DNA of 64,000 nt from Zeugodacus cucurbitae (taxonomy: Eukaryota; Arthropoda; Insecta; Diptera; Tephritidae): the NCBI RefSeq assembly GCF_028554725.1, contig NC_071667.1:48663501-48727500 (forward strand), in the 5' to 3' direction. Under the pieces are notes generated by a model. It had not been told where the DNA came from. It made no database searches and was given only the letters and a program-made list of their open reading frames with translations. How positions within the stretch are numbered: position 1 is the stretch's first letter; each line of letters begins with the position of its first letter. Both the position numbers and the translations under genes were made by a program. Positions 10,571 to 24,265 of this stretch are shown here, piece after piece.

Positions 10571-11744
10571 TTTTAATACCTATCTTTCAAATCGTTCAAA
10601 TTGTTTCCTGTTCTCCTTAAAGCCCTTTTTTTCCTCATAACATTCGGAAATGCAAAATGTATACTAAGATAGTAAGTGATTTCAAAAGTTTATATTAAAT
10701 CGGCAAATACAAACAGACCACCGAAATGCGCTAAATGTATTGATTGTGTTTAATATGTAAACATCAAATTCTTGCCGTATTCATTTGCAATCAATTAATA
10801 GTCCGACACTTTATATATCATTAATGCAGACACATTATTTGCAAATAAATTACCACAACATAACACCTACACGGTGTTAGGCCCCTCACTGTTCTCGCCC
10901 GCTCGACGGCCCAAGAGTTGTGGTGCGTGTTTTCGACTTAATGTGTAATTTGTATTTACCCTTGAGCAAATTTAACGCCATCAGAAGGATTAAACCACAC
11001 ACTTTGGCGCTCATACAAACACACACACACAGCCACACTCAAATGTGGCCACAAATATAACTGTAAATACTCAGTTCTTCTTATTTAATGTACTGAAGCT
11101 GGAGCTGATGTTATCTCGGCTCGAAATCTCTTTGGAAATCGACACCAATTTTCCAATCGAGAATTTGTTTTGCGTATCTCATTCATTTATTTATTGTCAA
11201 AATATGTACTAGTGCATGCGTGTGTCCTTGTGCTAATGTGTAGACACTTCAACACTTGCAGACCCACAGATAGTTTCGTTGCGTTAATGCCAACAAAACG
11301 GAAAAAAAACCGAATGAAAACACATTAGAGTCAATGACATGACAGGGGAGTAAGCGAGTTAGCGTAATATACGATTTCGGCGTTGCGCTTGGATTGCCGG
11401 GCTGTGGGCTGGGTTGGCTCGCTCGCTTGTCCGGCTCAACGATTGACCTTTGCAACGATTAATCAGCTTCAGTCACAGTCTCGCCGGACTATTTCGGCCG
11501 CTTTTTGCAACATCAACATTGCTCGCTTTCCGTCAACACACATCATTCGCTCGGTGTTGACTGGTCACTTACCCATGGATATTCCATAGTAATTGGTGCA
11601 GAGCCCAGAAAAAATGAAATGATATTTGCGGCTTATTGAGACCCTGTAAGAATGGGATGATTTTACTGCAACATTTTGTAGTGGTTATTTACTCTATATC
11701 AGAGTTAATAAACATATCATGGAGTTACTGGACCTGGCAATTAT
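10571..11744. other. Intergenic DNA with a GC-rich patch
   Basis: Mostly AT-rich with CA tracts near 11018-11032. From about 11340 to 11590 the sequence is markedly more GC-rich than its surroundings and stays open in one frame on the plus strand (68 codons, stop at 11587-11589). I cannot match this frame to a known protein. It could be a 5' exon or regulatory segment, but nothing else supports it. Confidence 0.35.
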
Positions 11745-12275
11745 ATTCGTTTTAGACTAACTCATTTGAAAGGCGGGGATTCCAACAAAAGTGTCTCGAT
11801 GTCTCAATCTCTTCTTCTTGCTTGCAGCTTTTGCAATTTGCATTCGTCAGGAAATTTAGCCTCACGGCATGCAGCCCAATCAAACTCGGTGCTTCTACTG
11901 CGATCCACTTTGGCCAGAATGATCTCGTAGTCCCACAGGTACTTGGTGTTGTCCAACGCCTACCGTATTCATTCAACGACCACTGATCCAACGTAGAGGG
12001 GCACTAGGATATGGACACCAGTTTGTTCCCAACCTGATGAGATTGCAGTTTGGGTGCCCTTACACTCAAGCTCATCGGCTTTGAAGTCCACAGCGATGCA
12101 GCTATGATCTGGGACCTAAACGATTTTTATATGACAGTAGCTAGAAGCTATTGATAGAGATGCTAAGAACTCCTTGTGTAGTTTTGAGCGAATTTATGGC
12201 CAGGATTGCTGCTCTACTATCCAAGTGAATGCTTACCTCCCTGACAGAGGTAGCCCTTCTGAGTAATGTAACTCT
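11745..12275 (-). pseudogene. Non-LTR retrotransposon RNase H and C-terminal remnant
   Basis: Read on the minus strand in shifting frames, this encodes an RNase H-like segment (HLDSRAAILA, then VPDHSCIA and ADELECKGT, equivalent to the family VPGH and ADELAR signatures). A Cys/His tail follows (HAVRLNF, then NCKSCKQEEEIETSRHF). These blocks are in the order seen at the 3' end of RNase H-containing non-LTR elements such as Jockey/LOA/I-like types. There are at least two frameshifts and stops, and no reverse transcriptase part. The exact clade is not resolved. Confidence 0.72.
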
Positions 12276-12811
12276 TTCTAAATTTATGTATCTCATCTGC
12301 TAAATATTAAAAAATATGTCAAAACAAGAAAACTTTATTCGAATTGAACTTTATAATATTATATCTTTATATACATATATAAATCTTCTGTACGTGTGTT
12401 AGTCATTGAACTCCTCCTAAACGGCTGGACCGATTTTGATAAAATTTTTTGTGTGTATTCCAGGGGGTTTGAGGATGGTTTAGATTCACAATACGATCAA
12501 CTAGATTTAGTTTTTTTAGTTATATTATTTATTTAAAAATTGTTGATGATATTAGCACAACTTACATAGGATCCGGCAGACTGCGCTGTAGTCGTTGTCA
12601 AATATTCATGTCTTGAAATCTTCGTGGAAGACGAGGAAAGAGTTAGAAAATATGTAAATATGGAAAAATTGCGATGAAAATAATAATATGAAAATTTTAT
12701 TTGAACTGACAACAAAATTAAAAAAAAAAAAGAAAACAAAAAAGAATTTTATTTTGAAGGTTGTCATTGTTCAATTGTATACGGTTGCGTCGATAGCACA
12801 AAACAATTTGT

Positions 12812-12940
12812 AACAAATAAGAAAAGGCTAAGTTCGGATGCAACCGAATATTTTATACTCTCGCAATTTATTGCTATATTTTTATTTAGGTAACACATAG
12901 GCATAAAGTCCAATAGAAAATCATCATATATATCGCGACG
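12812..12940 (+). repeat. Truncated family R left end inside Helitron H2
   Basis: The AGAAAAGGCTAAGTTCGGAT start and the TTTATACTCTCGCAA motif are present, followed by about 80 bp of R sequence before Helitron sequence resumes. The flanking context is the same as in H1 and H3, so this piece is inherited with the Helitron. Confidence 0.7.
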
Positions 12941-13096
12941 CAGATGGGTGATTTTGGAGTTAAACACGCATATTGATTGTAAGGCTTAATTTAATGACAT
13001 GTCGCCATCTCAGCGGAGAATTCAATATTGACATTTTGATTGATTATTCTAATACGATGCAATATATCCTCACTCATTTAAAGTACCGCATGGCCC

Positions 13097-13612
13097 ATGA
13101 ATCGTGTTCGTAGTCACAACTGCTTCTTCAATCGCAATTTGATATTTTTGCAAAAATACTCTGAACAATTGCTAAACATTGGTAATGGTGAAATTCAATT
13201 GTATAGAGATACGCAATATATACAAATTCCAGAAAACTTTTGCAATATGGTGGCTACCAAAGATGAGTTAATGCAAAGTATTTTTCCACAGATACAATAT
13301 AATTATACAGACCATACAGGGCTACGTGAGCGAGCTATTTTAACTGCGAAAAATGAAGATGTCGACACGATCAATTTCAAAATACAGCGGTCACTGCCTG
13401 GTAATGAATTTACATTTAAATCAATTGACACTGTTGTTGATCCAGATGAAGTTGTCAACTATCCTGTAGAATTTTTGAATTCACGGGATTTACCTGGAAC
13501 TAGATTTAGAAAATCCGTGCTTTTCTCACGGCCAATTATACGTTACGTGCTCGAGGGTAGGAAAACCATCGAATTTATTTATTTATACCTCTCAAGGATT
13601 AACCAAAAATAG
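13097..13612 (+). pseudogene. Helitron helicase C-terminal region
   Basis: This 171-codon frame matches the late part of Helitron Pif1-type helicase. The blocks are SEQLLNIGNGE (about residues 22-32), PENFCNMVATKDELM (about 45-59), RAILTAKNEDVDTIN (about 84-98) and VNYPVEFLNSRDLPGTRF (about 121-138). The family then continues with a conserved C-terminal strand and ACSR motif, which are missing here. The frame before residue 20 does not match, so the ATG is probably not a genuine start. The encoded segment alone would not be an active helicase. Confidence 0.8.
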
Positions 13613-13856
13613 TGTACATCCGATGGCATTACGATAATTTCAGTATTTGTAGATAATTAACTCTTAGAATAAATACCCGTTATAAAATAGTTTGAAATCC
13701 AACTTTTTCACCAAACGACTTTATTGGTTATTTTGTAATAAATATATATGAATGACGTTAGGTATTGTAATAAGTTTCGAATAAAAATTTTCATCATAAC
13801 GGTCTAATAATGGTTACAGCTAATTTACAAAAGTTTACGTCTGTCGGGTTTGCTAG

Positions 13857-16258
13857 TTATTTATAAAAATTCATCATTCAATATATCGGACGACAAAGAC
13901 TGGAGGGATGGAAGTTTTCATATTAAAATAATTATGCTACAGCGAATTAGATTCATTTTTGTACCAAAATAAAATAAAGCCTTGTTTTTGATATTTGATA
14001 GGCATTAGCCAATGGTTTTGGATGATCTCGAAGTGTAGTTATTAATATATTTCTTTCTGTTGTCCTCTACTTCTTTCATTACCTTAGGAATACGAATTCT
14101 TTATGCATTATTGATTTGGACCTCTATATTGTATCAATCAATGTTTCTGAATGCCTTATGCGATCTATTGATACCTTGCCTAGATTATGAATGAAAACAT
14201 TTCCAAGTTAGTAACTGGTACCATATACCAAAAATTGGTACTTCTTCTCAGAAACATACTTATTACAATTTTCATTATATACTTGAACCCTAAGAGCTTA
14301 CACAGCTTTAATTCCAAAAGTCTTTCCTAGTGGCCTCTTCACACATTCATTGTGGACTTCAGACTATCTTCGTTGTCTCTCCAACCAAATCACGCACAGT
14401 TGCAACGAAGTAATTTGTTTTTGGGCCTTACAATGCGCACAAACGCACATGCGATTACATGCTCATTTTTGGCTCCTCCAACGAGCACTGAAGCTTAGTA
14501 TTAAGTTTCGTACGGTGAATGGCGGGTGCTTCAACGCCTTCGCTGCGGTCCACTGAAGGATTAATGATCATCAATTCGACCGCAAAATAAATCCAAAGGC
14601 AAACAAGCGATTGCGGCATGCTACCGAATCGATGGGCAATGAAAATAACAATTTTTATAGCCAGACCGAGTATTTGGTTAGATGGATTGACGAAGTACAA
14701 ACGCAGCGCTATGAAAATATACCCTTCTGAGAGTGTGTGTGTGTGTGTGTTTGCTAGGGAGTGTCTGAGTATTTGCACACACCAACATTTATTTGACCAA
14801 TTGACCGTTTATTTTTTGCGGTATCGCCGGTTTGTTTGCCAACCACTATAATCGCTTACTCGTTATCATATCCTATTCGATTTTCACTTCTGACATTCGT
14901 ACAAGTTCGCTTAACCCCCTTCAAGGGGCGGCAGAAGCATTTTGAGGGAAATAAAAAAGGAAGTAACGGCGAAAGGCAGGAAATGCCGAAATGAAATACT
15001 GAATCTAGACATTTGATGGCAGAGCTGATTTGGTAGTGGATAGCTGTGTTCATACATATGTGTAAGCGTGAGCTGCTACTCACATGTCTATCGCGGGATT
15101 TGGTCTGCCTAAATACTTATATTGTCTATCTCTGGATATACACACGGCTACTTAAGATAACAAACATATGTGTGTGCGCGTATTACTGTTTATTTGGTGA
15201 AAAAGGATTCATTTCAGCTTCCACCATGAAGAAGGCTCGCCAACAGCGCAGAGAATGTGTAGAATGTAGTGCAAATGGCATGCAAACAAACACAAAATGA
15301 GTAAAACAAACCAGGCTATTGACTATTACAATAACACTCACACACATACAGTTGGAGAGCCAGTCACTTTGACAAGCAATCGACTGCTGTAAACCTTAGA
15401 CAAGCAGTTCAATGCAAAGACAGGCATTAAGCATTCGACGGACACTCAAAGTAAATCCGTGATCATTACGGAAATAATCTGCTCAGGCAATTGAGAAATT
15501 TCAACAAAACACTTCAATGATGGGGGAAAATATAAAATTTATGGTATTGCCGCATTGATGGCAGCCTGTAGTTGTTGGTTAGTCGTTTATTTTTTTGAAA
15601 TGTTGAAACAGTGGAAGGATTAGATTGCATCAGTGTAGAAGAGTGGATATGAACTAAATTTTTTGTATGGATTTATTTTTAATGGCATAAGAAATGCGCT
15701 ACATAGTATTATATTCATATACTAAATATGTATATATAAATACATTAGTTACTGTTACATCGTGCCACATTTTAAACCGGCCTTCTTCATCTGTTTGATA
15801 ATTTCTGTTTGATAACTTTGGCGTATGTGCAACATTTCAATGAATATTTCGTTCATGAAATTACTACTAATTCAACTAAATACCGTCGGCAGTTGTATCT
15901 TTCTCTAGTAGGAACTGGCTTAAGTTGGAGAAAAGATAGGGACATCATTTAAAGCACGAAATTAGTCAGTAAACTTACAAGTGCATGTCAAAATGTCATC
16001 TTAACATATCTTTTTTTATATAATGATCTATTTTACCAAATTTAACCTTAATTTTTCACAGAAATTACATATTTTTCATATTACGTTATATTACATGTTC
16101 GGGCTCAGTATTTTTTTTATTTGTAGAAGCATTTAAAATTAAAATATTCTTATTAAAAGGAGAAAATAAAGATGTACTAATAATACAGTTTAAATAAGAG
16201 AAAACAACAAACAATTGTATTAAACATGTTTTTTGGAAATCTATAGAATATATTAATA
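13857..16258. other. Anonymous DNA with GT microsatellite
   Basis: No gene recognised. A (GT)9 tract lies at 14733-14750. Around 14,350-15,300 the base composition is more balanced and short overlapping frames occur on both strands, but none resembles a known protein and they run through the simple repeat. The rest is AT-rich and stop-rich. Confidence 0.45.
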
Positions 16259-16259
16259 T

Positions 16260-16650
16260 GACATTGAAATATAGGCTAGATTAGGTTTAAGGGGCTGATC
16301 TCCTGTGTTACAGGATATCCGACTTGAACAGCTAAAGCTAGTCCCTTGTGATGCCGTATACTCCTCAAAATGGATGCTCAAGACACTCAAATGACGACAA
16401 AGCGCTTTGAGCCTTTCATGAATTCGTGCAGACAACAAATTTGTAATCGGGACACTTCAGGTTCTCCGAAGTTTATCCTGTCAAGATGTTTCAGCCGCAG
16501 TCTAGCGAAAGCTGGACAATGAAGGAGAAAGTGTATGGATGTCTCAATCTCCCCTTCTTTCATGCAACTTTGGCAATTCGCGTCCGTCGGTTGGTTCCGT
16601 CGGACAATTCGTACATAAGTTTTTCGTATGATCAAAATTGTCTCTTATCA
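16260..16650 (-). pseudogene. 3' end of a non-LTR retrotransposon (Cys-rich tail)
   Basis: The minus strand encodes a Cys/His tail (ANCQSCMKEGEIETSIHF, then CPAFARLRLKHL and KGSKRFV), followed by a stop near 16387 and about 130 bp of probable 3' UTR. This is the segment that ends RNase H-bearing non-LTR elements and is related to the 11745-12275 copy. The reverse transcriptase and RNase H catalytic parts are missing. I see no clear tail or target duplication. Confidence 0.68.
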
Positions 16651-17184
16651 TGGAATGTTACCGTTGTTATCACTTGCTTCAAGGAGGGAACTTCAACTTT
16701 CAACAACTATTGACTCTGCTAACGGGCTGTGTAAAGAAGAATGTGTATGCCGTAGAAGAACTTCTCGAAAGTATAGGCACTTAAATGCTGCAGTGCCATT
16801 TATGGGTTTGTAAAACCCCATATAGACATTGTATTGAGAGAGCAAATAGACAAAAAAAAAACGTCTGCAATCCATGAGCAATGTATTGAATGAGTTTCTC
16901 GCAATACGTCAACTTACGAACTTGTCACGGATATTCGTGGTTGTCACGTGGCACTGATAATTGCTTCTTAAAAGCTTTCTGTTAGAATAATCTTATTAAA
17001 GCAACTTATTCTCTCGTACTGTTCGTTAATCGGACTTTATCTCTTATTATAAAATCTATATTTTTTAAGTCAAATGCAACGATCATACAATATTTAATTT
17101 TCATTTCAATTTATTGTTTTATTTGAACTATCTTTTGTGGAAATCAGTGGTTTATTTTTTCTTGAGAAACTTAACTTGCAGGTA

Positions 17185-17650
17185 AAACGATACAATTCTA
17201 AGAGATATAACGTTTGGAAGTTCCGCCTATCACGCCACGTCAGTACGAATGTAAAACTGTAAACGCATTTATCTCAAAACTCTCTTTTTCAAGTCGATGG
17301 ATACGATATCTTAAACAGTTTTGAAGTGATTTTGATAAATTTTGCACACAATTTGAAATAACAGTATCTAGTTAATGAACGAAGGATTTTTAAATATATA
17401 AATGTCGAAAATTTGATCAAAAAAGTGAGTTTAAAACTCTGTCAAAAATTCAAATTTCAATATTTTCTTTTTTCCTTCGTTCAATCATAAGTTATGATGT
17501 TTACCGCCATGGGAGATGAGGTGCCAACGGCTGAGTTTTCGGAAGTTTTAAATAAAAATTGAATTGTTTAAATGAAATATTGTATATTAAAAAAAAACAC
17601 CTAAAATTATCCTTGTTTTAGCGTCTGAAACCCACCTAACCCCTTAAATA
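17185..17650 (+). repeat. Dispersed repeat family D, copy 1
   Basis: Shares many blocks in the same order with 47490-48330: an ACGCCACGTCAGTA-like start, TTTATCTCAAAACTC, TATCTAGTTAATGAACGAAGG, CTGTCAAAAATTCAAATTTC, GATGAGGTGCCAACG and CTGAGTTTTCGGAA. It has no coding potential. The family is unknown to me and I cannot define its ends. Confidence 0.6.
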
Positions 17651-20600
17651 CCTATAACATTATCTTTTACTGATTTCACTGTTCGATTATGAAAATTGTT
17701 ACCTCTTCTCATTATAATACGAAGAAGGAGATAAGAATAAGAAGATGGATTATATTGTTGGAGGATTTTTATACTTCTACATTATACATAGAGGGTTAAT
17801 CAAATAGTAATGACTTGTCAGTTCATTCAATGAGTACTTGCCATTTAATTTCTTATAAAGACTGAATATTATGCAAGCTTGATTTATAAAGTATTTGATA
17901 CCTCTCTCAGAATAAATTTAGGATATTTACAGGTTATTATACACAAGATATATGAACAATATATGTACATTATCTGGGAGGAAGATCTAAAAATCACGGA
18001 GCAATTTTAGATAGCACTTCATAGGTGAGGGAGCAAAATACACAGACTTAAACAGTGAATACTTTGTCCCTCTGGCTCCTTTGAAATTGTTAGAGCGCTG
18101 AGGCTGTATGAAAAATTTGAAGCATGTATGTAATAATACATTAAAGTTGCATTACATACCGCTAATAATATTTATAAATGAGCTTTGAGCTACCGCGTTG
18201 AGTAGCTCTCTCTCTCTATTTGTATAAGTAGCCGTCAAATAAATATAATGGTGGAGCATTTATAATAATCGTTTGGGCTATGCTATAAAGCATTTTGTGA
18301 CCCCATTGTGTGGCTGACATTTGTTCGCCAAGCAGAAATATTATTTATATTGTACAGTTTGACTAAATATTCCGATTATATTATTTAACTTGTCTCAAAA
18401 ACAAAGAGCAAAGAAAACTCTTAATTTCTTCGATAGATATTATTGTTATTTAAATTCTGTGTACACCCAAACAAATAAATATCATGCAAACAAGTAAATA
18501 TTTGTAAATCAGTCGCACTGCTCGTGCTCTGTAATAGTAATTATTAAGTCCACTCTAAACAACCAGAAACATATGTTTAGGCGCATGAACAAAAATTACA
18601 AAACCAAAGAGCAAATTACAACAATTCAACAACCATTTGGCAGCTGCTGCTATATTATGTAGGCCAAAGCTGAACACGTATTACAAGCAACAAATTCTGG
18701 TAAACACAACAATGAGCTTAAGCACAGATGAATGTGCAGGTATGTATGTGACAATACACGCCGATAAAGCTGCAACTTTAAGCTCGAACAAATGCAGTTG
18801 AATTGAAATCGATAGATTTTTAATGTTAAATCGCTTTTTATTACACACACACAAGCTGTATAGATTAAAAAATATTTATGCTGATCGTCAACAACAACAA
18901 CATATATTTTCTACAAATTTGCCTTCTCTTGACAATCGCATATGTCCACATTGTTGTTGTTTAGCCAATTATTTGCTCTAGCATATAATCTGTACAAAAT
19001 GTTGATGTTGTTGATTTTGGTGTGCTCATAAATCTTTCATTATATTGTAGCTTTAGCCTTTGTGCAGTTCAATCGCCATTGTCGTGTTATTACAGTGTGG
19101 ATTACATACACTTAACATTGCGAATTGTTGTGCTACACACTGATTGTATAGTACTGTTATTGACGAAGCGCGTTTCGCAATCAAACAGCTGGCAATTTGT
19201 CAATTTATCAACGCAATTTATGTTGGGTTTGAAACCAATTTTAAACAAATAATAAAGAAATTTTTTGAGAGACAATCAATGCAAAAGTTTCTATAGATTT
19301 TTAGAATTAGGTTAGGTTAGGCAGGCAGGATAATGTCTTACGCACTACCGCCAGGTATTAGAAATTCGTAGTGGAGACCTTCCACGATATCATATGCCTT
19401 TATTAACGTCTTTGTTATTCTTGTATTTTACTTGATCCGCAAGCACCTTATCTTTAGTCTTCTTTGCGATAGAATTGACGAAGTGGTGTAACAATCAACA
19501 ACATAAAAATGTACATCTCGCCAGGGGAAGTTTTGTCTTCTCTTTTCACGATTATAGTTCCCAATGTTCTGCTGGAAAAGCTTGAGGAACTTGATTTACG
19601 GGTGATTACTTATATACACATGTAGCTCTCATGGTGAAGGAATAAGTTTATGATTTCTCAACATTAAAACTGAATGAACGGCAGAAAGCCGTATCATCTT
19701 CAACTAAATGACAACTCAAGTAGTTCGAGAAGATCTTAAATTTCAGAGTATACTTTCCTCTGAAAATCATAGGGCTCATTTTAGATAGTTCTTGTGGAAA
19801 CTAAATATCGTTGAGGAGAGCAAAGAATGCATCGGTTACATTTTATTGCAGCATATCAGCTATCTGTAAAAAAATAAATCAATCAATGTTAAGCATTTAA
19901 TGTTTTATAGAATGTTCTTAAGAGGCCTTGGGGAAGGCTACATTCGCCAGGAGACATGAGAGTGTTTAACAAATGACTTCAGTAAGCATTTGTAATGCAC
20001 TACAAATCAAACGAATTATGACAATTAATGCTATCCCTTGTTGATATCGTCTGTGTATCTTCGAAAGTTGTATATCAGACTCAGAGAAGCGAGAAGTCTT
20101 GATGCCGTCGAGTCTTATTTTGGTAGTATTTTTCTGTACACACACTTACGAAGGTGATGGTATGAGAAAGAGCCATCACGGATAGACCATAGTTTGGTAT
20201 TGAGGTAGTAGCAGATCTACTTCTCCGGAACCCCAGGACTATCTGTAGAATCAAAACACTTCTTCTTGTTTTCTTTTAGTTGACTGTTTAATGGCTGGAC
20301 TTAACGTGAGTTTGTAAAGGACTACCTAATGTTTAAATGTATCCTGATGCTTGTATGAAAATGTTTTCATTTTCTTATTCGGTGTAACGAAAATGTTTAT
20401 ATTGGTGAGACTGAGCTTTCTTAGATACTATCCAAATATTTATATATTTTGCTTTTCTGAGCTCTTAAGGAAGGTTTAATAGGGCCCTTCTTTGGCGCTG
20501 TTCGTTAATAAATGACTGGATTTCAACGGAATGTTGCTACTATTCTTTGGATATGTGGACAGAAAAGCCGAGATTTGTTTTGCAGTGTTTTCTCCTGAAA

Positions 20601-22025
20601 TTATATTCATATTCCGAGATACGCCACAAAATCTCTGATAAATTTGCGTGAAGATAATCAGTTTTCAATGAACTTTTATCGTTGTGCGGAAATAAATTAA
20701 ATTGAAATTATAAAAGCAACTGTATATTATCACCGTAGATATTTATTGCGCAGCAATATATTCGTAAATAAATACTCTGGTTAAATAACCTCGTAAATTC
20801 TCACTGTTATTAGCATAAATTATGGACGCTCGCATATGAAAACACGTACGCGATAGCGACGTGTGATCATAAATAAATTTCGTACGTAAAAACACTTATT
20901 GAATGTAATAGCTTTATACCATACCTACATATACACTCACCTACACACACACGGACACATATAGCCACTTGACTTGACAAACTCATCACTCATCTTTCGG
21001 TTTTTACATGAATAACGGCAACGAAGCCAAAAGCCGTTATTACAATATATGTTTACACCCATATGTAAGTATGCATGTATCTGTATATTTACACACACGT
21101 CTGATATATGGGAGTATATAATATTCGCGTGCACGCCGCCTCGCACATGTGTGTATGTGAATCCGCTTGCCGTCGGTTGACAACGACAATATCATTATTA
21201 ATTATTCAATAAATTAATTAGCTATTGCACTGTAATTTAGCGAAAATTAATTTAAATGCGGCATGACATTGTGGCGTAGCCCACACACCTACACACAACA
21301 TGAAGTGGCAATAGGCTGAGCATGTACACGTACATATGTATGTTTTGATTAATATCTATAAAGGAAGTGTGAGGAATTTCGGACTTTTAAATAAGAATAA
21401 TCAATATCTATGTATTTCTAAAGGCGTGCATACTAGTGTAGGCTCTTTAATCCTCAGTCCAAATTTAATACTCTGAAGTCTAAAAACTACGGTCGACATC
21501 ACCGATCTTTTGTTTAAGCTGCGATTTAAATAGCAATAGTTTTAGGGTAAAATTTAAGGGCAGTAGGGTTCACTCAAAGTTTTGGATCAAATAAGTTCTG
21601 GGTGACTCAGCGCCATATGGACATCATACAAGAACTTGTACCTAGATGTGCAATTTCGGTGTAGTGTTAAGCAGTATTATTGAGGATATCACGGGCTACT
21701 TACATCTATTATCTAACCTTCATAAACGTGCTACTGTTGAATCCACAGAGTACAGAGCATTCTCTGTATATGATATGGCGCTATAACATTACCTTTGTGA
21801 AAGACATGTTAATGTTGAATAGAACTCACAATCTTCTTTCAAGAAAAGGTATACAAAATCCGAAGATAAATACATTTTAGCATCGCTGAAAATCACCTAA
21901 TTTCAAGTTTTCTTTTAGTAAAACAGGGAAGAATTCAAAATATGTTCAGAGGACTGAAGAGGAGGTCTAAAATATCTAATTATTTTCCTAACTACAATTA
22001 ATTTTTTAAGCTGAAAAAGGTTAAT
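17651..22025. other. Long anonymous AT-rich stretch
   Basis: No gene, RNA or clear element. Present are short TC tracts (near 18210), a GGTTAGGTTAGG motif near 19309, TTGTTG-type triplet runs near 18950 and a palindrome-rich CA area near 20930-21150. Frames are short and lack family resemblance. Confidence 0.45.
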
Positions 22026-22029
22026 TATT

Positions 22030-23145
22030 TATATTCTATTTTGCAATCTGAAATTTTTATGTAAGAAATGTAATGAAATGAAATTTGTACGAGTATGTAG
22101 TAAATTTTTCAAAATAGTAAAAAAAAGTAAAATAAAAGAAAATTTCAAAGTTGGCCCAATCTTGGCTTCGGTGACAATATTGATTACCTTCTTCACAGCC
22201 AGTCTTGTTCTATTGCAAACTGGAGGTTGATTTATGTTGCATGAGGCCAACTCACACTACTTTTAATTGCAAAGTGAGTGGTGATAGTACAGGCAATTTT
22301 AAATAGTTTGTGGGATAATTGACGACGTCATCCTGGTTTGTAGCTGCGTCAACTCTCCTGGACCGAAATTCTAAATTGTCGCATTAAGATCATCGCTAAC
22401 TTTTTTTTACCACCAATATAGGTCATTCAATCTTTTAAAGTCCTTTGCAGTGCCTCTAGCGACTTCTTGTATATCTGGAAAATCTTCGTTACAGCGCTAT
22501 TTTTGGCGATTTTGCCGACTGGTGTTTCGTTCATTTGTAATTTAGGAGTAATTTCAAGGCCGAATGTGCCGTTTGTTTGCCTACTAACAGGTGCCAAGTT
22601 GCTCCTATTACCGTTAACTCCCTCATATACTATAAATGATGATTATCTATTGGACTTTATTCCAACAATATAGGTCAAATTGTGTGTCATCTTAATAAAA
22701 TTACATCAATAAATTGCGAGAGTATAAAACGTTCGGTTGGACCCGAACTTAGCCTTTCCTTATTTGTTACAAATTGTTTTGTGAATATATTGTTTTTAAA
22801 AATATTTTAACAAAGCAACAATGACAACCTTTATTATATATATTATTATTTTTTGTTTTCTTTTTTTATATTTTTGATGTCAACTCTAATAAAATTCTAT
22901 TATTATTACCTTCCTCTCAATTTTTCCTTATTTACTTACTTTCTAATCCTTTCCTGACCTTACACGAATATTTCAACAACGCGTCTGCCGGATCCTATGT
23001 AGGTTGTGCTAACATCAACAACAATTTTTAAATAAATAATATATCTAAAAACACAATATCTAGTTGATCGGTTTGGGAGATTGATTGGTTTAGGAGGAGT
23101 TCAATGACTAACACACGTACAGAAAATTTATACATATATATAAAG
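22030..23145 (-). mobile_element. Helitron rolling-circle transposon H3
   Basis: A reverse-oriented relative of H2. The Helitron 5' region lies at about 23050-23145 (on the minus strand it includes GTACGTGTGTTAGTCATTGA, as in H2). Internal sequence and an embedded R left end (about 22625-22770) follow. Helicase pieces are then seen on the minus strand (ETPVGKIAKNSAV near 22530; NRTRLAVKKVINIVTEAKI at about 22160-22215). An internal deletion removes the AGDFRQ segment present in H1. No CTAG terminus was found, so its 3' end is degraded or truncated near 22030. Confidence 0.75.
22625..22770 (-). repeat. Truncated family R left end inside Helitron H3
   Basis: On the plus strand the piece reads ATTGCGAGAGTATAAAACGT, then a variant of the R left end ending CTTAGCCTTTCCTTATTTGT. 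It is flanked by the same Helitron sequence as in H1 and H2. Confidence 0.7.
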
Positions 23146-23425
23146 TTTAATCTTATTTATAAATAACGGGTGTAACACTGTTATGTAAATTATCGCAAGA
23201 AACTCCTCATTTCTAGAATCCACCGTGAGATCTTTTTAATGGTAACAATTGAAACCATTATTCCAAAAAGAGTTTATTAAATCGCTATATTTTGAATAAA
23301 TTCAAGTGTCACGCCAAATCTGGAATTTCACGACCAAAATCGTTACGTGGTTATACTCAAATACGTCTTTAATAAAGAGAGCAACATACATGATACATTT
23401 TACCTTACTCCCCAATGTTATATCG

Positions 23426-24265
23426 ATTTTTATACTCTCGCAACAAAGTTGCTAAAGAGAGTATTATAGTTTTGTTCACATAACGGTTGGTTGTAAGTCC
23501 TAAAACTAAGCGAGTTAGATATAGGGTTATGTATATCAAAATGATCAGGATGACGGGTAAAGTTCAAATCCGGATGTGTGTCTGTCCGTGCAAACGGTAA
23601 CTTAAGTAAAAATTGAAACTTGGAAGACGCATTTCTTGGCACCATAAGAAGGATAAGTTCGAAGATGGTCAAAATCGGACCACTGCCACGCCCACCTTAT
23701 ACAGTCCAAAAATGGAGGAAATCGGAATATAACCATGCCCATCTCCCATATAAAGGTTATGTTGAAAACTACTAAAAATGCTTTAATTCAATACGGAAAA
23801 CCACCGGAAGCATTAAATTCATTCATTAAAAAGATGGTTCAGAAGTGCTGCACTCAAAATGGTATACACAATTTTAAGTGGGCGTGGTTCCGTCCATCGG
23901 AACAGAATTTTCAAAAATACTGCATTTAAAGAGTGACATCGCCCTTTTAAAAATCGTCGAAATCGGTCCATAAGTTTTCAAGAAAATATAGTTAAATATA
24001 TGTAAGTCTCTCAGATATTTTGAAGAAATTCAGAGGGAATATGTTTCTTCTAATAGTATGTACCCGTGCCAAAAATGAGTGAAACCGGCGCATAACTTCA
24101 TCTATCTCCCATATACTTAATATTAGGGTTTTCAAAGGTCTTTATATCATATATATGACGAATATGTCAATCAAATTGTGTATTAATTAATATAATTCAA
24201 TCAATAAATTGCGAGAGTGTAAAATGTTCGGTGGCACCCGAACTTAGTCCTTCCTTATTTGTTAA
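23426..24265 (-). mobile_element. Family R dispersed repeat, copy 3
   Basis: A complete reverse copy of about 0.84 kb. The plus strand opens with TTTTTATACTCTCGCAACAA and closes with ATTGCGAGAGTGTAAAATGT, then CTTAGTCCTTCCTTATTTGT. It contains GTTAGATATAGGGTTATG at 23513-23530, the uninterrupted form of the site into which Helitron H1 inserted in copy 2. It has no coding capacity. Confidence 0.78.

Larger units (their letters stand above)
12364..13856 (+). mobile_element. Helitron rolling-circle transposon H2
   Basis: The 5' start is TCTTTATATACATATATAAA after an A at 12363. The 3' end is CTAG at 13853-13856, followed by T. Just inside the 5' end is the Helitron-typical 'acggctggaccgatttt' stretch. 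The copy shares its internal sequence with H1 and H3, including an embedded R left end at about 12812-12930. It carries only the C-terminal helicase region (13097-13612), so it is a non-autonomous or decayed 1.5-kb copy. Confidence 0.8.

Noticed and set aside
19309..19321. GGTTAGGTTAGG motif like the insect TTAGG telomere repeat
   Set aside because: Too short and isolated. Flies lack this telomere repeat, and such motifs occur in fly transposon debris.
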